Shown: positions 21,818 to 32,071, numbered from the stretch's first letter. The stretch is DNA of 64,000 nucleotides from Fen-999 sp041480065 (GCA_041480065.1 JBGOZF010000020.1:1-64000); one strand, 5' to 3'. Notes: generated by a model from the sequence alone, not told the origin. Translations and numbers: made by a program.

Positions 21818-22534
21818 TCAGCGGCTGCCGAGCAGGAAGTTGGCCACGCGCAGCAGCCGCAGCCGCGCCTGATCGGGCGCCAGATTGCCGGTGAGCGGCG
21901 CCGCGATCTCGGCGAGTTCCGCAGCCCGCTCGTCGGTCAACTGGCCGGCGCGGCGGCCGTATTCGATCAGCGCTTTCTGTTCTTCGGCTGTCAGCGGCGC
22001 CGGCGGCGGTTCCGCGCCCACCTCGTCGGGTATTCGCTCGATGGCAGCCTTGCCATTCCGGGCATCCGCATGGACGACCACCGTGCCGGCGGCGAGATCG
22101 CCGAGGCGCTTGCCATCGGCATTGAGCAGGGTCACCAGATAACCCGTGGCGTAAAGCAGCGGCAGGAAGTCGATGAAGCGGACGGTGTTGCGCAGGAAGG
22201 AGGCGTTCCAGCCCACCGGGCGGCCGTCGTCGTGCAGCACGACGAGACCGCAGGCGCGCTTGCCCGGCGTCTGGCCGCCCATGTATACCTCGAACAGGAT
22301 CGGGTAGAACCACTCGATCAGGAAAGCGCCGACCATGAACACGGCCATGCCGAGCCGGCCGGAGTAGTTGGCGACGAAGCCCAGCAGCATCCAGCCGATC
22401 ATCCGCAACAGGAAATCGAACAGCCAGGCCCGGGCGCGGGTCACCGGGCCGGCCACGCGCAGGCCGATTTCGCAGCCTTCCGGCGTGGCCACCCGGCGCA
22501 CCGTGTCGAGGGCGAGTGCCGTAGCCATCGTCAT
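21818..22534 (-). CDS. RDD-family membrane protein
   Basis: A 238-aa protein with an RDD domain (about residues 25-165): RARAWLFDFLLRMIGWMLLG contains the Arg-Asp pair, and QTPGKRACGLVVLHDDGRPVGWNASFLRN is the second conserved block. The C-terminal ~70 residues are soluble and charged (APLTAEEQKALIEYGRRAGQLTDERAAELAE). RDD proteins are membrane proteins of mostly unknown transport function. Start ATG 22534 overlaps the upstream gene's stop (ATGA); ATG 22528 is an alternative. It is the last gene of the MoxR/DUF58 membrane operon, where RDD genes are common companions. Confidence 0.9.
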   Translation of the reverse strand: MTMATALALDTVRRVATPEGCEIGLRVAGPVTRARAWLFDFLLRMIGWMLLGFVANYSGRLGMAVFMVGAFLIEWFYPILFEVYMGGQTPGKRACGLVVLHDDGRPVGWNASFLRNTVRFIDFLPLLYATGYLVTLLNADGKRLGDLAAGTVVVHADARNGKAAIERIPDEVGAEPPPAPLTAEEQKALIEYGRRAGQLTDERAAELAEIAAPLTGNLAPDQARLRLLRVANFLLGSR

Positions 22535-23310
22535 TGACGGATGAACATGTCCTTGTAGCTGGCGTAGATCGAGGCATACAGCACCGGCATCAGCACCAGC
22601 CACCCGAGCCCGATCGGAATGGTGGCGACGATGGCCAGCACCAGGACCACGAGGCCGTACACGAGGAAGGGAACGAAGTTCTTGATGCAGACGAAGAAGC
22701 TCGATTTCATCGCCTCGAAGGGCGCGACCTCGTGCAGGACCACGAGCGCCGGCGCATACCAGACCGCCATCGCCAGAGGAATCATCAGGACCAGCATGAC
22801 CAGCATCATCAGCAGCATGGGCAGGATGAGCGCCGCGGCGGAAGCCTGCCCGCCACCCATCATTGCCGCGCCGAAACCGATGCCGCCGCCCATCAGCGCC
22901 GCTACGATGCCGATGGCGATCAGGCCGGCCAGGTAGATGACGCCGACCAGGATCAGGTTGCCGGCATGACCCGAGAAGCCGGCGAAGAGGTGGCCGATCC
23001 GCAGGTCCTCGCCGTCTTCCTGCGCCTTGCAGCCCAGCATGACGCCGCCGATCAGGATCGGGGCCAGCAGTCCGGCGATCAGATTCACCAGGGGGATCAC
23101 ACCGAGGACCATCATGATCACCAGGAAGATCACGGTGATGCCGATCCATATGCCGGGCGCCTGCTTGAACATCTCCCAGCCCTGGGTGAGCCAGGCAATG
23201 CCGTTGCCCGCCGGCACCCGTTGACCTTCGAGCACGAACTCACCGCTTGCCGTGCCGGCATCTGCTACTCGCGCTTCGGGGGCTTTGAAGGGGTTGCTGT
23301 CCATGGTCAT
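22531..23310 (-). CDS. BPSS1780-like polytopic membrane protein
   Basis: A 259-aa integral membrane protein. A short N-terminal cytoplasmic stretch (NPFKAPEARVAD...) and the AWLTQGWEMFKQAPGIWIGI motif are typical of BPSS1780/COG5473-type proteins. About five hydrophobic segments follow, including an unusually Met/Gly-rich one (residues about 145-175, AALMGGGIGFGAAMMGGGQA). GWLVLMPVLYASIYASYKDMF closes it. It lies 23 bases downstream of the DUF58 gene and overlaps the RDD gene. Function unknown. Confidence 0.82.
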   Translation of the reverse strand: MTMDSNPFKAPEARVADAGTASGEFVLEGQRVPAGNGIAWLTQGWEMFKQAPGIWIGITVIFLVIMMVLGVIPLVNLIAGLLAPILIGGVMLGCKAQEDGEDLRIGHLFAGFSGHAGNLILVGVIYLAGLIAIGIVAALMGGGIGFGAAMMGGGQASAAALILPMLLMMLVMLVLMIPLAMAVWYAPALVVLHEVAPFEAMKSSFFVCIKNFVPFLVYGLVVLVLAIVATIPIGLGWLVLMPVLYASIYASYKDMFIRQ

Positions 23311-23333
23311 TGTGCGTTCTCCCGATAAGGAAC

Positions 23334-24641
23334 TCAGAGGCTGCCGGCGCGCTTGCGTTGCCAGTAGTGGTTGATCAGGGCGACCGGCAGTTCGCGCGGA
23401 CTCGCGTCCACGATATGCACGCCGCCGTGCCTGAGCATCGCTGCCTGGCGCCGGCGGGCGTGAACATACTCCAGAGCCGCCGCCCGGGTCAGGGCGGCGT
23501 CGAAATCGTCGATCGGCGCGGCGGACAGTTCGTCCAGCAGCGGTTCCCGGAGGCTGGCCAGCGTCACGGTGTGACGGCGGCCGATCTGGGCCATGGCCGG
23601 GCCGAGGGTGTCGTCGTCTTCGTCGCGCAGGTTGGTCACCAGCACGATCAGGCTGCGCTTGGTCAGCCGTTTCAGCAGGTTCTCGCCGGCCGTCAGGTAA
23701 TCGGAGGTTTGCAGCGACGGTTGCAGATCGTACACGGCGTTGAGCAGGCGGTTCACCGTCGCCATGGATTTCCTCGGCGGCAGGTAGCGCGGCTCTCCGT
23801 GGGCGAACGTTGCCATGCCGACCGCATCACCCTGGCGCAGCGCGACGTAGGCCAGCAGCAGCAGCGCGTTCAGGGTGTGGTCGAAGTGCGACAGGTCGCC
23901 GTCCCTGGCCCGCATGCGGCCGCCGCAGTCAAGCAGGAAGACGATCTGCTGGTCGCGCTCGTCCTGGTACTCGCGCGAGATCAGCCGGCCCATGCGGCTG
24001 CTGGCTTTCCAGTCGATCTGGCGCGGCGAATCCTCCTGACGGTAGTCGCGCAACTGGTGGAACTCCATGCCCTCGCCGCGCCGGCGCCGGCGCAGGATGC
24101 CGATCTGCGACAGGCGGTTGTCGGTGGCCAGCAGCGTGTATTGGGTGATGCGGGCGAAGTTCGGGAACACGCGCACTTCGTCCTTCACGGCCAGCGTCTC
24201 GGGTATCAACCACAAATGCAGCGGCGACAGAAGCCGCAGGTCGACGGCGTCGAACACGTGCAGGCCGCGCTCGGTGACCGAAAGGCGGTAGGCCATCTTC
24301 AGCCAGCGGCCGCCGTCGAGCTTGAAGAAGATCGGCAGGCCTTCGGACGGGAACGCGGCCGGATGCCGGTCGCGCAGCCAGCCGGCGACGGCGCCGGAGA
24401 CGGTCAGGCGCAGCGGTACGACCTGCCAGGTGCCGACCGGCAGGGCATGGGGCAGCTCGCGTACCGCCGTGACGCGTCCGCGCCGGCTGCGCCCGGCCAT
24501 GGCGTCGGCGATTGCGACTGCCGCAGCGAGTCCGCCGGCGATCATCCAGGCCACGCTCAGTGCCGGCTCGAAGATCACGGCAATGCCCAGCGCCAGCCAG
24601 GCGGCGGCGAGCCAGAGCAGCGGACGATTGGGGATAGGCAT
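23334..24641 (-). CDS. DUF58 protein (von Willebrand-like) of the MoxR system
   Basis: A 435-aa protein with two N-terminal membrane segments (PLLWLAAAWLALGIAVIF and LSVAWMIAGGLAAAVAIAD), then a DUF58 domain: FHQLRDYRQEDSPRQIDWKA is the family signature, followed by a VWA-like core (IVFLLDCGGRMRA; LIVLVTNLRDEDDD). DUF58 proteins are the usual partners of MoxR AAA+ ATPases, which act as chaperones on VWA-type clients. It is 8 bases downstream of the MoxR gene in the same operon. Confidence 0.93.
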   Translation of the reverse strand: MPIPNRPLLWLAAAWLALGIAVIFEPALSVAWMIAGGLAAAVAIADAMAGRSRRGRVTAVRELPHALPVGTWQVVPLRLTVSGAVAGWLRDRHPAAFPSEGLPIFFKLDGGRWLKMAYRLSVTERGLHVFDAVDLRLLSPLHLWLIPETLAVKDEVRVFPNFARITQYTLLATDNRLSQIGILRRRRRGEGMEFHQLRDYRQEDSPRQIDWKASSRMGRLISREYQDERDQQIVFLLDCGGRMRARDGDLSHFDHTLNALLLLAYVALRQGDAVGMATFAHGEPRYLPPRKSMATVNRLLNAVYDLQPSLQTSDYLTAGENLLKRLTKRSLIVLVTNLRDEDDDTLGPAMAQIGRRHTVTLASLREPLLDELSAAPIDDFDAALTRAAALEYVHARRRQAAMLRHGGVHIVDASPRELPVALINHYWQRKRAGSL

Positions 24642-24649
24642 GCCGGAAT

Positions 24650-25633
<984 letters not shown>

Positions 25634-25643
25634 GGTGGGTATC

Positions 25644-26846
25644 TCACAGGAAACGTTCGAGGTTGCGCAATGTGCGCATGGCTAGTGTGAAGGAATGCGG
25701 CGAAGCGGCCGGCCCGTAGAGCGCGGCGGCGATCAGCGATGCCGAGCGCTCGGTCATGCGCGCGAGTTCGCCGGCCTGGGCTTCGGGTGCCAGTGCGGCG
25801 ACGGCGGGATGGCGCAGCGCCAGCCGGGTGAGGAAATCCTCGCGGGCGACGTGCAGCCAGTGGTCGAGGCCGCCGGCGCGCCAGACGTAGCGCCCGAGCG
25901 CCGTCAGGTGTTCGCGCAACTCGCGGCGGCTGGCGTCCGGCTCGGGCATGGCGGGGCCGAAGCGCGGCACGATGCGCCAAATCCACAGGGCCAGCAGAAC
26001 GAGACCGGCGATGACAGCGGTCCAGGCGGATTCGGCCAGCCAGTCCCAGAGGCTCGGCACCGACAGCTTCGACATCAGCGTCACCGGCTGCGTGGGATCC
26101 GGCTGGTAGGTCTGGATCAGCGTCCACAGCAGTTCGGCGTGATCGTGCTCGCCGATGTTGCGGTTGCTTACGAGTTGCGTGAGTCCGTCGGCAACGGTGA
26201 CATGGCCGCTGCCGACACTGTAGTGCAGGAACTGGGCGCCGTAATTGGCGTCGCCGGCCCGCCAGTCCGGCTTCAGCTTGCCGGCCGCATGGCCGCGCGT
26301 CCAATAGTTCACGACCAATGGCCGCGCCGCGCCGGGAACGGCGACGGCGATGGTCTTCGGCGGCTTTGGCATCGTGGGCGGGCGCGCCTGCTCGGGCGGC
26401 TTGTCCTCGTCCTCCTCGTCGTCCTCCTGGAGGTTCATCAGCTCCTTCTTGTTGGACTTGAATTCTCCGACGCCGAGCTTCCTGCAGACCGGGTCGGAGA
26501 CGCCGGAATATTCGGGCACCACGATCAGGTAGCCGCCGGCCGCAACCCACGCCATCAGGCGCTCCGTGCGCACCGGGTTCATGTGGTGGCGGCGGTTGCG
26601 GTCGAGGATCAGCACGCCTCCGGGTGGCAGCGCGTCGAGGCTGCGGGCGTCGGTCTGGCGGGCGAGCGGACGGCCCATGCGGGCAAGAAAACGCTCCAGG
26701 GCCAGGTGTGGATTGCGCCGCGCCTCGGGTTCCTCGTCGAGCCGCTGCTTGAACGGCACCTGCTCGTAGTTGGCTACGAACCACGCGCCGACGAGAACCA
26801 GCAGGCCGACCACCAGCAGCGTGATCCAGACGATGCGCCGGGTCAC
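25644..26846 (-). CDS. DUF4350 membrane protein
   Basis: A 400-aa protein with an N-terminal membrane anchor (WITLLVVGLLVLVGAWFVA), a large extracytoplasmic or cytoplasmic domain with LPPGGVLILDRNRRHHMNPV and ERLMAWVAAGGYLIVVPEYS (the DUF4350 core resembles a glutamine-amidotransferase-like fold), an acidic low-complexity insert (DDEEDEDKPPEQ at about 140-155) and a second membrane segment (WTAVIAGLVLLALWIWRI). DUF4350 genes sit next to MoxR/DUF58/DUF4129 genes in many bacteria. Its start overlaps the upstream DUF4129 gene stop by 4 bases. Confidence 0.88.
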   Translation of the reverse strand: MTRRIVWITLLVVGLLVLVGAWFVANYEQVPFKQRLDEEPEARRNPHLALERFLARMGRPLARQTDARSLDALPPGGVLILDRNRRHHMNPVRTERLMAWVAAGGYLIVVPEYSGVSDPVCRKLGVGEFKSNKKELMNLQEDDEEDEDKPPEQARPPTMPKPPKTIAVAVPGAARPLVVNYWTRGHAAGKLKPDWRAGDANYGAQFLHYSVGSGHVTVADGLTQLVSNRNIGEHDHAELLWTLIQTYQPDPTQPVTLMSKLSVPSLWDWLAESAWTAVIAGLVLLALWIWRIVPRFGPAMPEPDASRRELREHLTALGRYVWRAGGLDHWLHVAREDFLTRLALRHPAVAALAPEAQAGELARMTERSASLIAAALYGPAASPHSFTLAMRTLRNLERFL

Positions 26847-28342
26847 GACGTCCGCTCCACCGCTGCGGCCGGCGCGCCGAAGTGCCGAGCCCAGCCGGTG
26901 CAGAGATTCTCGATTGCGGCTCCGGCCGGCGGCCGATGCGCGTAGGCCGCGGCACGCCAGGCGCCGAGCAGCTCGCCGAAGTAGTTGTGCGCATTGCCTT
27001 CGATGCGGCCTTTGCTGCGACGCAGGCAGTCATCCTCGGTATCGCCGGCGCGGAAGTCGACCTGCCAGCGGTGGATCAGCACCACCAGCGAACCGCGGTA
27101 AAGCAGGCTCAAGGCTTCCTCGATGCGGCCGGCGGCGAGCGCCGAGTGCGCCGCGGCGACGACATCCGCCGGCAGCGATTCGGGCCGCACGTCGAGACCG
27201 AACAGGAATTCCGGCGGCGCCTGGCGCCCCGGCCGCAGCCAGGATTCGCGGTAGCGGATCACCAGGTAGATGAGCACCGCGGCCAGCAGCAGCGCACCGA
27301 TCCAGACCAGGCCACGCATCACCTGGCTCATGAACTCGATGAAATTCAGGAACGGCAGCATCCATTCGGGCGGCTTCGTCTTCTTGCCGTCCTTGGAGCG
27401 CGCCTGCCAGCGCGTTTCGTCGACTTCGCGGCCGAAGACCGGGTCGGCCAGCACTTCCTTGACGACCTGCCTGGGAACGCTTTCCGCCTTGGCGTCTGCC
27501 GCCCAGGCCGTGTCGGGCAACGTCGCCGCAATCGTTCCCAGGCCGATGGCGATCGCCAGTGCGGCCACCAGCCGGGCGAGCGGCGCGGTGCCGCTGGAGA
27601 TGCGATCGGCCAGGCGGCGGAACGCCAGTTCGATGTCCCAGCCTTCGAGTTCGCTACGCCGGTTGAGGTAGAGCGCGAAGCCGCTGGCGACATAAAGCGG
27701 CTCGACCAGCGACTCGGCGATCATGAACAGCAGGTTGGAGAGGAAGTGCTTCCAGTTCGGGGAATCGCCGCCGAACCAGTCGTCGCCGAAGAACAGGCTG
27801 CCCTGGCCGTGCGGCACCAGGACTTCCAGAACCAGCATCAACGAGAAACCGATGATAGACACCAGGTTGGCGCCGACGAAGGTCAGCCAGACGGCATTGC
27901 CGGCGGTGCGGCGCGACAGGATCTTGAAGCGCTGGCGAGCGTCCTGGCCGCGCTGGGCTTCGAGTTGCCAGACCGGCAGCAGGAAGGACCTGCGCATGCT
28001 GAAACGCCGCAACGTCAGGCCCGAGATCAGGCCGGGTGCCTTGGACAGCGCCGGCAGCGCGCGCCAGACATCGCGCACCGTGGTGGGCGTGCCGAACAGG
28101 CAGCGGCTGAAGGTGAACAGCAGCACGCGGTCGAACACCGGTTTCAGCCACCACAAGACCATCAGCGCGAAGGGCTGCCAGGGCCAGAGGATAAACAGCA
28201 AGGGGACCCCGAACAGCCAGTAGGTGGCCAGCCAGGCGCGGTAAGCCGGGCCGGCCCAGGCGCGCAGCATGGTGTGGCCGAGGTCGAGTGCCTCCCAGGC
28301 GTTGCGCCGTCTCAAGACGATCGCGATCTGGTCAAGACGCAT
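26843..28342 (-). CDS. DUF4129-type membrane protein of the MoxR system
   Basis: A 499-aa polytopic protein with several hydrophobic segments in the N-terminal two thirds (WLFGVPLLFILWPWQPFALMVLWWL; FVGANLVSIIGFSLMLVLEVL; LVAALAIAIGLGTIAATLP; GLVWIGALLLAAVLIYLVIRY). The cytoplasmic C-terminal domain is DUF4129-like: AAAHSALAAGRIEEALSLLY, RGSLVVLIHRW and RAAAYAHRPP. It overlaps both the SpoIIM-like gene (11 bases) and the DUF4350 gene (4 bases). Function unknown; conserved companion of MoxR and DUF58. Confidence 0.87.
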   Translation of the reverse strand: MRLDQIAIVLRRRNAWEALDLGHTMLRAWAGPAYRAWLATYWLFGVPLLFILWPWQPFALMVLWWLKPVFDRVLLFTFSRCLFGTPTTVRDVWRALPALSKAPGLISGLTLRRFSMRRSFLLPVWQLEAQRGQDARQRFKILSRRTAGNAVWLTFVGANLVSIIGFSLMLVLEVLVPHGQGSLFFGDDWFGGDSPNWKHFLSNLLFMIAESLVEPLYVASGFALYLNRRSELEGWDIELAFRRLADRISSGTAPLARLVAALAIAIGLGTIAATLPDTAWAADAKAESVPRQVVKEVLADPVFGREVDETRWQARSKDGKKTKPPEWMLPFLNFIEFMSQVMRGLVWIGALLLAAVLIYLVIRYRESWLRPGRQAPPEFLFGLDVRPESLPADVVAAAHSALAAGRIEEALSLLYRGSLVVLIHRWQVDFRAGDTEDDCLRRSKGRIEGNAHNYFGELLGAWRAAAYAHRPPAGAAIENLCTGWARHFGAPAAAVERTS

Positions 28343-29339
28343 GGCGTTGCCTGCCGGCGACCAGCAGGTAGGCCCAGGTCAGCAGCCACATGAAGATGCC
28401 GACGCCGATCTTGATCTCGAAGGGAACGTCGCGCCCGGGCGACCAGAACGCCTCGATGAACGCCGCCAGAAAGGTCAGCATCATCGCACCGTAGGCGAGG
28501 CGCACGGCGACGCCGGCATTCTCTTTCAAGGCGGCGGCTCGGCTGCGATTGCCCGGCGCGATGAGCGCCATCCCGATCTTGAGTCCGGCGGCGCCGGAAA
28601 GCACCGCGCCGGTGAGCTCGAAGGCGCTGTGGCCGGCGACGAAGCCCCAGAAGGTCTCGATGTAGCCGAGCTCGGTCAGATGGCCGGCAATGGCGCCGAT
28701 CATCAGGCCGTTGAACAGCAGATAGAACACGGCGCCGACGCCGAAGGCAATGCCGCCGGCGAAGCACTGGAAGTCGATGCCGATGTTGTTTCGGATATAG
28801 AGGCCCCACATGCCCCATTCGCTGGACGCCGAGCGCGGCCGGCCCAGATGCTTGGCCGTGGGCGAATACATCTCCTCGAACTGGCCGGTCTGCTCCGGCG
28901 AGATCACGAGGTACACCGAGTCCGGATATTGCTGCAAGACAGCCAACATGATCAGGATCGGCACGAAGAACAGCAGGAAAGCCGTCAGCACCACGCGCCA
29001 CTCGCGCCGTACCAGGGCCGGCAGGCCGCCGCCGATGAAGGCGAGGACGGAGCCGTTGCGCGGCCGGGCGACGCCGTAGATGCGTTGATGGGCGGCCAGC
29101 ACGCGTCGATGCAGGGCGTCGACCAGGCCGGCCGAGTACTGCCGGTCCCGGGCCAGGGCCAGGTCAAGCGACAGGCGGCGGAAGCTGCCGGGCAGATCCG
29201 CCAGTGCGATGGTGGTCTCGACGGATGCTTCGGTCCTGACGCGGCCCTTCTTGCGCGGAGCCAGCCAGCGATCCCACGCTTCCCAGTCGGCCTGCCGACG
29301 TTCGATGAATTGGAGTTCTTTCAAGATGCTTTGCGCCAT
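28332..29339 (-). CDS. SpoIIM-like (stage II sporulation protein M family) membrane protein
   Basis: A 335-aa protein whose C-terminal half matches the SpoIIM/DUF95 family: FAGGIAFGVGAVFYLLFNGLMIGA and the GHSAFELTGAVLSGAAGLKIG block. The N-terminal ~110 residues are soluble and basic (FIERRQADWEAWDRWLAPRKKG), and membrane helices begin near WRVVLTAFLLFFVPILIML. The organism is not a spore former by any other sign here; in non-sporulating bacteria the gene belongs to the MoxR/DUF58/DUF4129/RDD cluster, as it does here. It is the first gene of that run. Confidence 0.9.
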   Translation of the reverse strand: MAQSILKELQFIERRQADWEAWDRWLAPRKKGRVRTEASVETTIALADLPGSFRRLSLDLALARDRQYSAGLVDALHRRVLAAHQRIYGVARPRNGSVLAFIGGGLPALVRREWRVVLTAFLLFFVPILIMLAVLQQYPDSVYLVISPEQTGQFEEMYSPTAKHLGRPRSASSEWGMWGLYIRNNIGIDFQCFAGGIAFGVGAVFYLLFNGLMIGAIAGHLTELGYIETFWGFVAGHSAFELTGAVLSGAAGLKIGMALIAPGNRSRAAALKENAGVAVRLAYGAMMLTFLAAFIEAFWSPGRDVPFEIKIGVGIFMWLLTWAYLLVAGRQRHAS

Positions 29340-29495
29340 CTCCCGTTGGCGGCCTGCATCATGACGAATTCAAGGCCCCGTGGCAAGCGCGGCGTTTGCC
29401 ACCACGCGACGAGGAGAGCACATGCGCAGCCTGCCAATGATGGCAGCAGGCCCGGATACCGCGCGACGTAGCGGCCCGCCGTGAGCCGGCCGACG

Positions 29496-30233
29496 CTAAT
29501 CCACCCGCACCGGCAGCGTAAACCACGCAATCACGCCGGCGATCATCAGGCCGACACCGACCCATAGCAGCGCGTGCCACGCGCCGCCGCCGTGGTGGAG
29601 GATCTCGAAGTCATCGACATAGACCGTCTCGCAGGCGCCGTTGCCGGAGTCGGTGCGCACGGTGCTGGTGCCGCGCCTGAACGGGAAGCCGTGGTTGTGG
29701 GAATACTCGGCCAGATAGCCGCTGAAGTGGATCTGGTCGCCGATGCGGGCGTCGCGCATCTTGCGCACGAGCCGTGGATCGGCGCTGAGCAGGTGGTTGT
29801 TGGAGATGGCCGTCTGGTCGAAGGCGGCGTAGGCCTCGTTCGACGAGGTCTGGAAGTTGCAGACGAACTGGCCGCTTGAGAATTCGATGTCGAGGTAGGC
29901 GCCGCTGCGTACGTTGTTGCCCCACACCACGCAGAGGTCGGCGACGTTGAGCTTGTCGTTCCACTCCTTGTGGATGTAGTCCCACCAAGTGCTCGAGTCG
30001 TGTCGGCTTACCACCATTCCGTGCAAATCGTATTTGTAGAGCGGCTGGACGTCGTAGCTGATCTCGCCGACGGCAACCTGGAACGGCGGGCGTTGCACCG
30101 CCACCTGCCTCGGTTCTTCGAGCAGTTCGGCGCGCAGTTCCTGGGGCAGCAGCAGCAGGTCCTTCTTCCAGACCGCGGTCAGCAGCAGGACCAGGCCGCA
30201 GATGAACAGGAATCTTCCGAGCCGGTAGGCCAT
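29496..30233 (-). CDS. Conserved hypothetical two-TM membrane protein
   Basis: A 245-aa protein with a membrane segment at each end (FLFICGLVLLLTAVW; ALLWVGVGLMIAGVIAWFTLP) and a ~190-residue domain between them that would face the periplasm. Conserved-looking blocks are LYKYDLHGMVVSRHDSSTWW, LNVADLCVVWGNNVRSGAY, ISNNHLLSADPRLVRKM, GDQIHFSGYLAEY and STVRTDSGNGACETVYVDD. I recognise this pattern from unnamed proteobacterial proteins but know no function. It is 21 bases downstream of the YjbQ gene and 156 bases upstream of the SpoIIM-like gene. Confidence 0.78.
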   Translation of the reverse strand: MAYRLGRFLFICGLVLLLTAVWKKDLLLLPQELRAELLEEPRQVAVQRPPFQVAVGEISYDVQPLYKYDLHGMVVSRHDSSTWWDYIHKEWNDKLNVADLCVVWGNNVRSGAYLDIEFSSGQFVCNFQTSSNEAYAAFDQTAISNNHLLSADPRLVRKMRDARIGDQIHFSGYLAEYSHNHGFPFRRGTSTVRTDSGNGACETVYVDDFEILHHGGGAWHALLWVGVGLMIAGVIAWFTLPVRVD

Positions 30234-30254
30234 GCGGTCGTCGATGGGGCGCGG

Positions 30255-30674
30255 CTAGTCGCCGATCAGGTGCAGCAGCACCTCGCGCTGGTGGCCGCTC
30301 GTCCGGTGTTCCCAGAGATAGACGCCCTGCCAGGTTCCCAGCGCCGGCCTGCCGCCGACCACCGGGATGGTGAGGCTGGTCTGGGTCAGGGCGGCGCGGA
30401 TGTGGGCCGGCATGTCGTCGGGCCCTTCGGTGTCGTGGCGGTGGCGCGCGTCGCCGTCGGGCGCCAGCCGGTCGAAGAAGGCGTCGAGGTCGGCGCGCAC
30501 GTCGGGATCGGCATTCTCCTGGATCACCAGGCTCGCTGACGTGTGTCGGCAGAAGACCGTCAGCAGGCCCTCGCGGATGCCGGCGTCAACCAGGAAGCGC
30601 CGGATTTCGGCGGTGAATTCGGTCAGGCCGCGGCTGCGGGTGGTGAGGGCGAGCGTGTGGGTGGCTTGACGCAT
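30255..30674 (-). CDS. YjbQ/UPF0047 family protein
   Basis: A 139-aa protein of the YjbQ (UPF0047) family. The motifs LLTVFCRHTSASLVIQENAD and GTWQGVYLWEHR carry the conserved His and Glu residues of the active-site-like pocket, and the spacing fits the usual ~140 aa. Some members suppress thiamine-phosphate synthase defects, so thiamin-phosphate synthase-like activity has been suggested. I place the start at ATG 30674; a longer frame upstream (to 30761) has a basic, unlikely extension. Its start is 26 bases from the divergent sirtuin gene. Confidence 0.9.
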   Translation of the reverse strand: MRQATHTLALTTRSRGLTEFTAEIRRFLVDAGIREGLLTVFCRHTSASLVIQENADPDVRADLDAFFDRLAPDGDARHRHDTEGPDDMPAHIRAALTQTSLTIPVVGGRPALGTWQGVYLWEHRTSGHQREVLLHLIGD

Positions 30675-30700
30675 GGGCGATATTTTCGCACGATGATGCC

Positions 30701-31513
30701 ATGTCGACCGTTCAGTCCGACCGCCAGTTCGATGAAGTCGCCAGCCTTTGCGCGGCGGCACGGCGCATCCTGTTCATCACCGGCGCCGGCATTTCCGCCG
30801 ATTCCGGCCTGCCGACCTATCGCGGCATCGGCGGCCTTTACGACGGCAACGTGACCGACGAGGGCCTCATGATCGAGGATGCCCTCTCCGGCGATATGCT
30901 GGCCCTGCGCCCGGACATCACCTGGAAGTACATTGCCCAGATCGAGGCCAACTGCCGCGGTGTGCGCCCGAACGCCGCGCACGAGGCCATCGCCTGGCTC
31001 GAAGCGGATCGCGGCGGCGTCACGGTGCTGACGCAGAACATCGACGGCCTGCATCGGGCGGCCGGATCGCGCGACCTGATCGAGATCCACGGCACCCTGC
31101 ATCGACTCGTCTGCACCGAGTGCGACGCGAGCTTTGCGGTGCCGGACTACGGTGCCCTGGAGATTCCGCCCGCCTGCCCCGAATGCGGCGGCCTGCTGCG
31201 GCCGGACGTGGTGCTGTTCGGCGAGGCGCTGCCGACGGATGCCGTCCAGCGCCTGATCGCCACGCTGGAAGCGGGCGTCGACCTCGTCTTCTCGATCGGC
31301 ACCACCAGCGTATTTCCTTACATCGCCGAACCGGTGTTCGACGCCCTGCGGCGCGGCGTGCCGACCGTGGAGATCAATCCGGGCGAAAGCCGGATCAGCG
31401 CGGCCGTGGACTACCGGCTGCGCGTGGGCGCGGCGGCGGCCATGGGCGAAATCCGCCGCCGGATGGAGGCAACACGGGGGGATGCCGCGACAGGCGACAT
31501 TCCGCTAAGGTAG
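30701..31513 (+). CDS. Sir2-family NAD-dependent protein deacylase
   Basis: A 270-aa sirtuin. The NAD-binding motif is ITGAGISADSGLPTYRG (about residues 27-43), the catalytic region TQNIDGLHRAAGSRDLIEIHG contains the active-site His, and the zinc module has CTECDASF and CPECGG (four Cys). GTTSVFPYIAEPV is the usual cofactor-loop motif. It removes acyl groups from protein lysines using NAD. It is divergent from YjbQ and converges on wrbA with a 3-base gap. Confidence 0.94.
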   Translation: MSTVQSDRQFDEVASLCAAARRILFITGAGISADSGLPTYRGIGGLYDGNVTDEGLMIEDALSGDMLALRPDITWKYIAQIEANCRGVRPNAAHEAIAWLEADRGGVTVLTQNIDGLHRAAGSRDLIEIHGTLHRLVCTECDASFAVPDYGALEIPPACPECGGLLRPDVVLFGEALPTDAVQRLIATLEAGVDLVFSIGTTSVFPYIAEPVFDALRRGVPTVEINPGESRISAAVDYRLRVGAAAAMGEIRRRMEATRGDAATGDIPLR

Positions 31514-31516
31514 CTG

Positions 31517-32071
31517 TCAGCCGCGCATCTGCCGGGTGATCTTGGCGACGCGCTCGCCGAACAGTCTGGCCGTCTCCAGGTCGCCCGGATAGACCTCTTC
31601 GGCGCTCGCATCCGATGGCGATTGCATCATGGCGCCGGAAAACGAGCCGACATAATTGATGTCGTTGCGCTGCGCCGCCTTGCTGTTTGAGGGCATCAGG
31701 CCGGTGCCGACCCAGATGCCCGAGTGCTGCATCGCCAGCGTGAACAGGTAGTGCAAGGTGGACAGCTTGTCGCCGTTCATGGTCGCCGAGTTGGTGAAAG
31801 CACCGAAGATCTTGTCCTTCCATTGCTGGCTGAACCAGGCCTTCGATGAGGCGTCGGCGAATTTCTTGAATTGCCAGCTGACGCCGCCCATATAGGTCGG
31901 CGAGCCCATGATGATCGCGTCGGCGGCGTCCAGCGCCGCCCACTGCTCCGCCGACAGATTGCCTTCGGCATCGATCGCCAGAAGTTCGGCGCCGGCGCCC
32001 TTGGCGACGGCTTCGGCCTGTTTTCGGGTGTGCCCGTATCCGCTGTGATAGACCACTGCGATTTTCGTCAT
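31517..32071 (-). CDS. wrbA: NAD(P)H:quinone oxidoreductase WrbA-type flavoprotein
   Basis: A 184-aa flavodoxin-fold protein that reduces quinones by two electrons. The FMN phosphate loop is VVYHSGYGHTRKQAEAV, followed by GSPTYMGGVSWQFKKFAD and a late VGSFSGAMMQS segment. It is slightly shorter than Escherichia coli WrbA (198 aa). ATG 32071 has a good AAGGAG ribosome site 8 bases upstream, so I prefer it to the longer frame. It is divergent from the flavin reductase-like gene, with 160 bases between starts. Confidence 0.86.
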   Translation of the reverse strand: MTKIAVVYHSGYGHTRKQAEAVAKGAGAELLAIDAEGNLSAEQWAALDAADAIIMGSPTYMGGVSWQFKKFADASSKAWFSQQWKDKIFGAFTNSATMNGDKLSTLHYLFTLAMQHSGIWVGTGLMPSNSKAAQRNDINYVGSFSGAMMQSPSDASAEEVYPGDLETARLFGERVAKITRQMRG

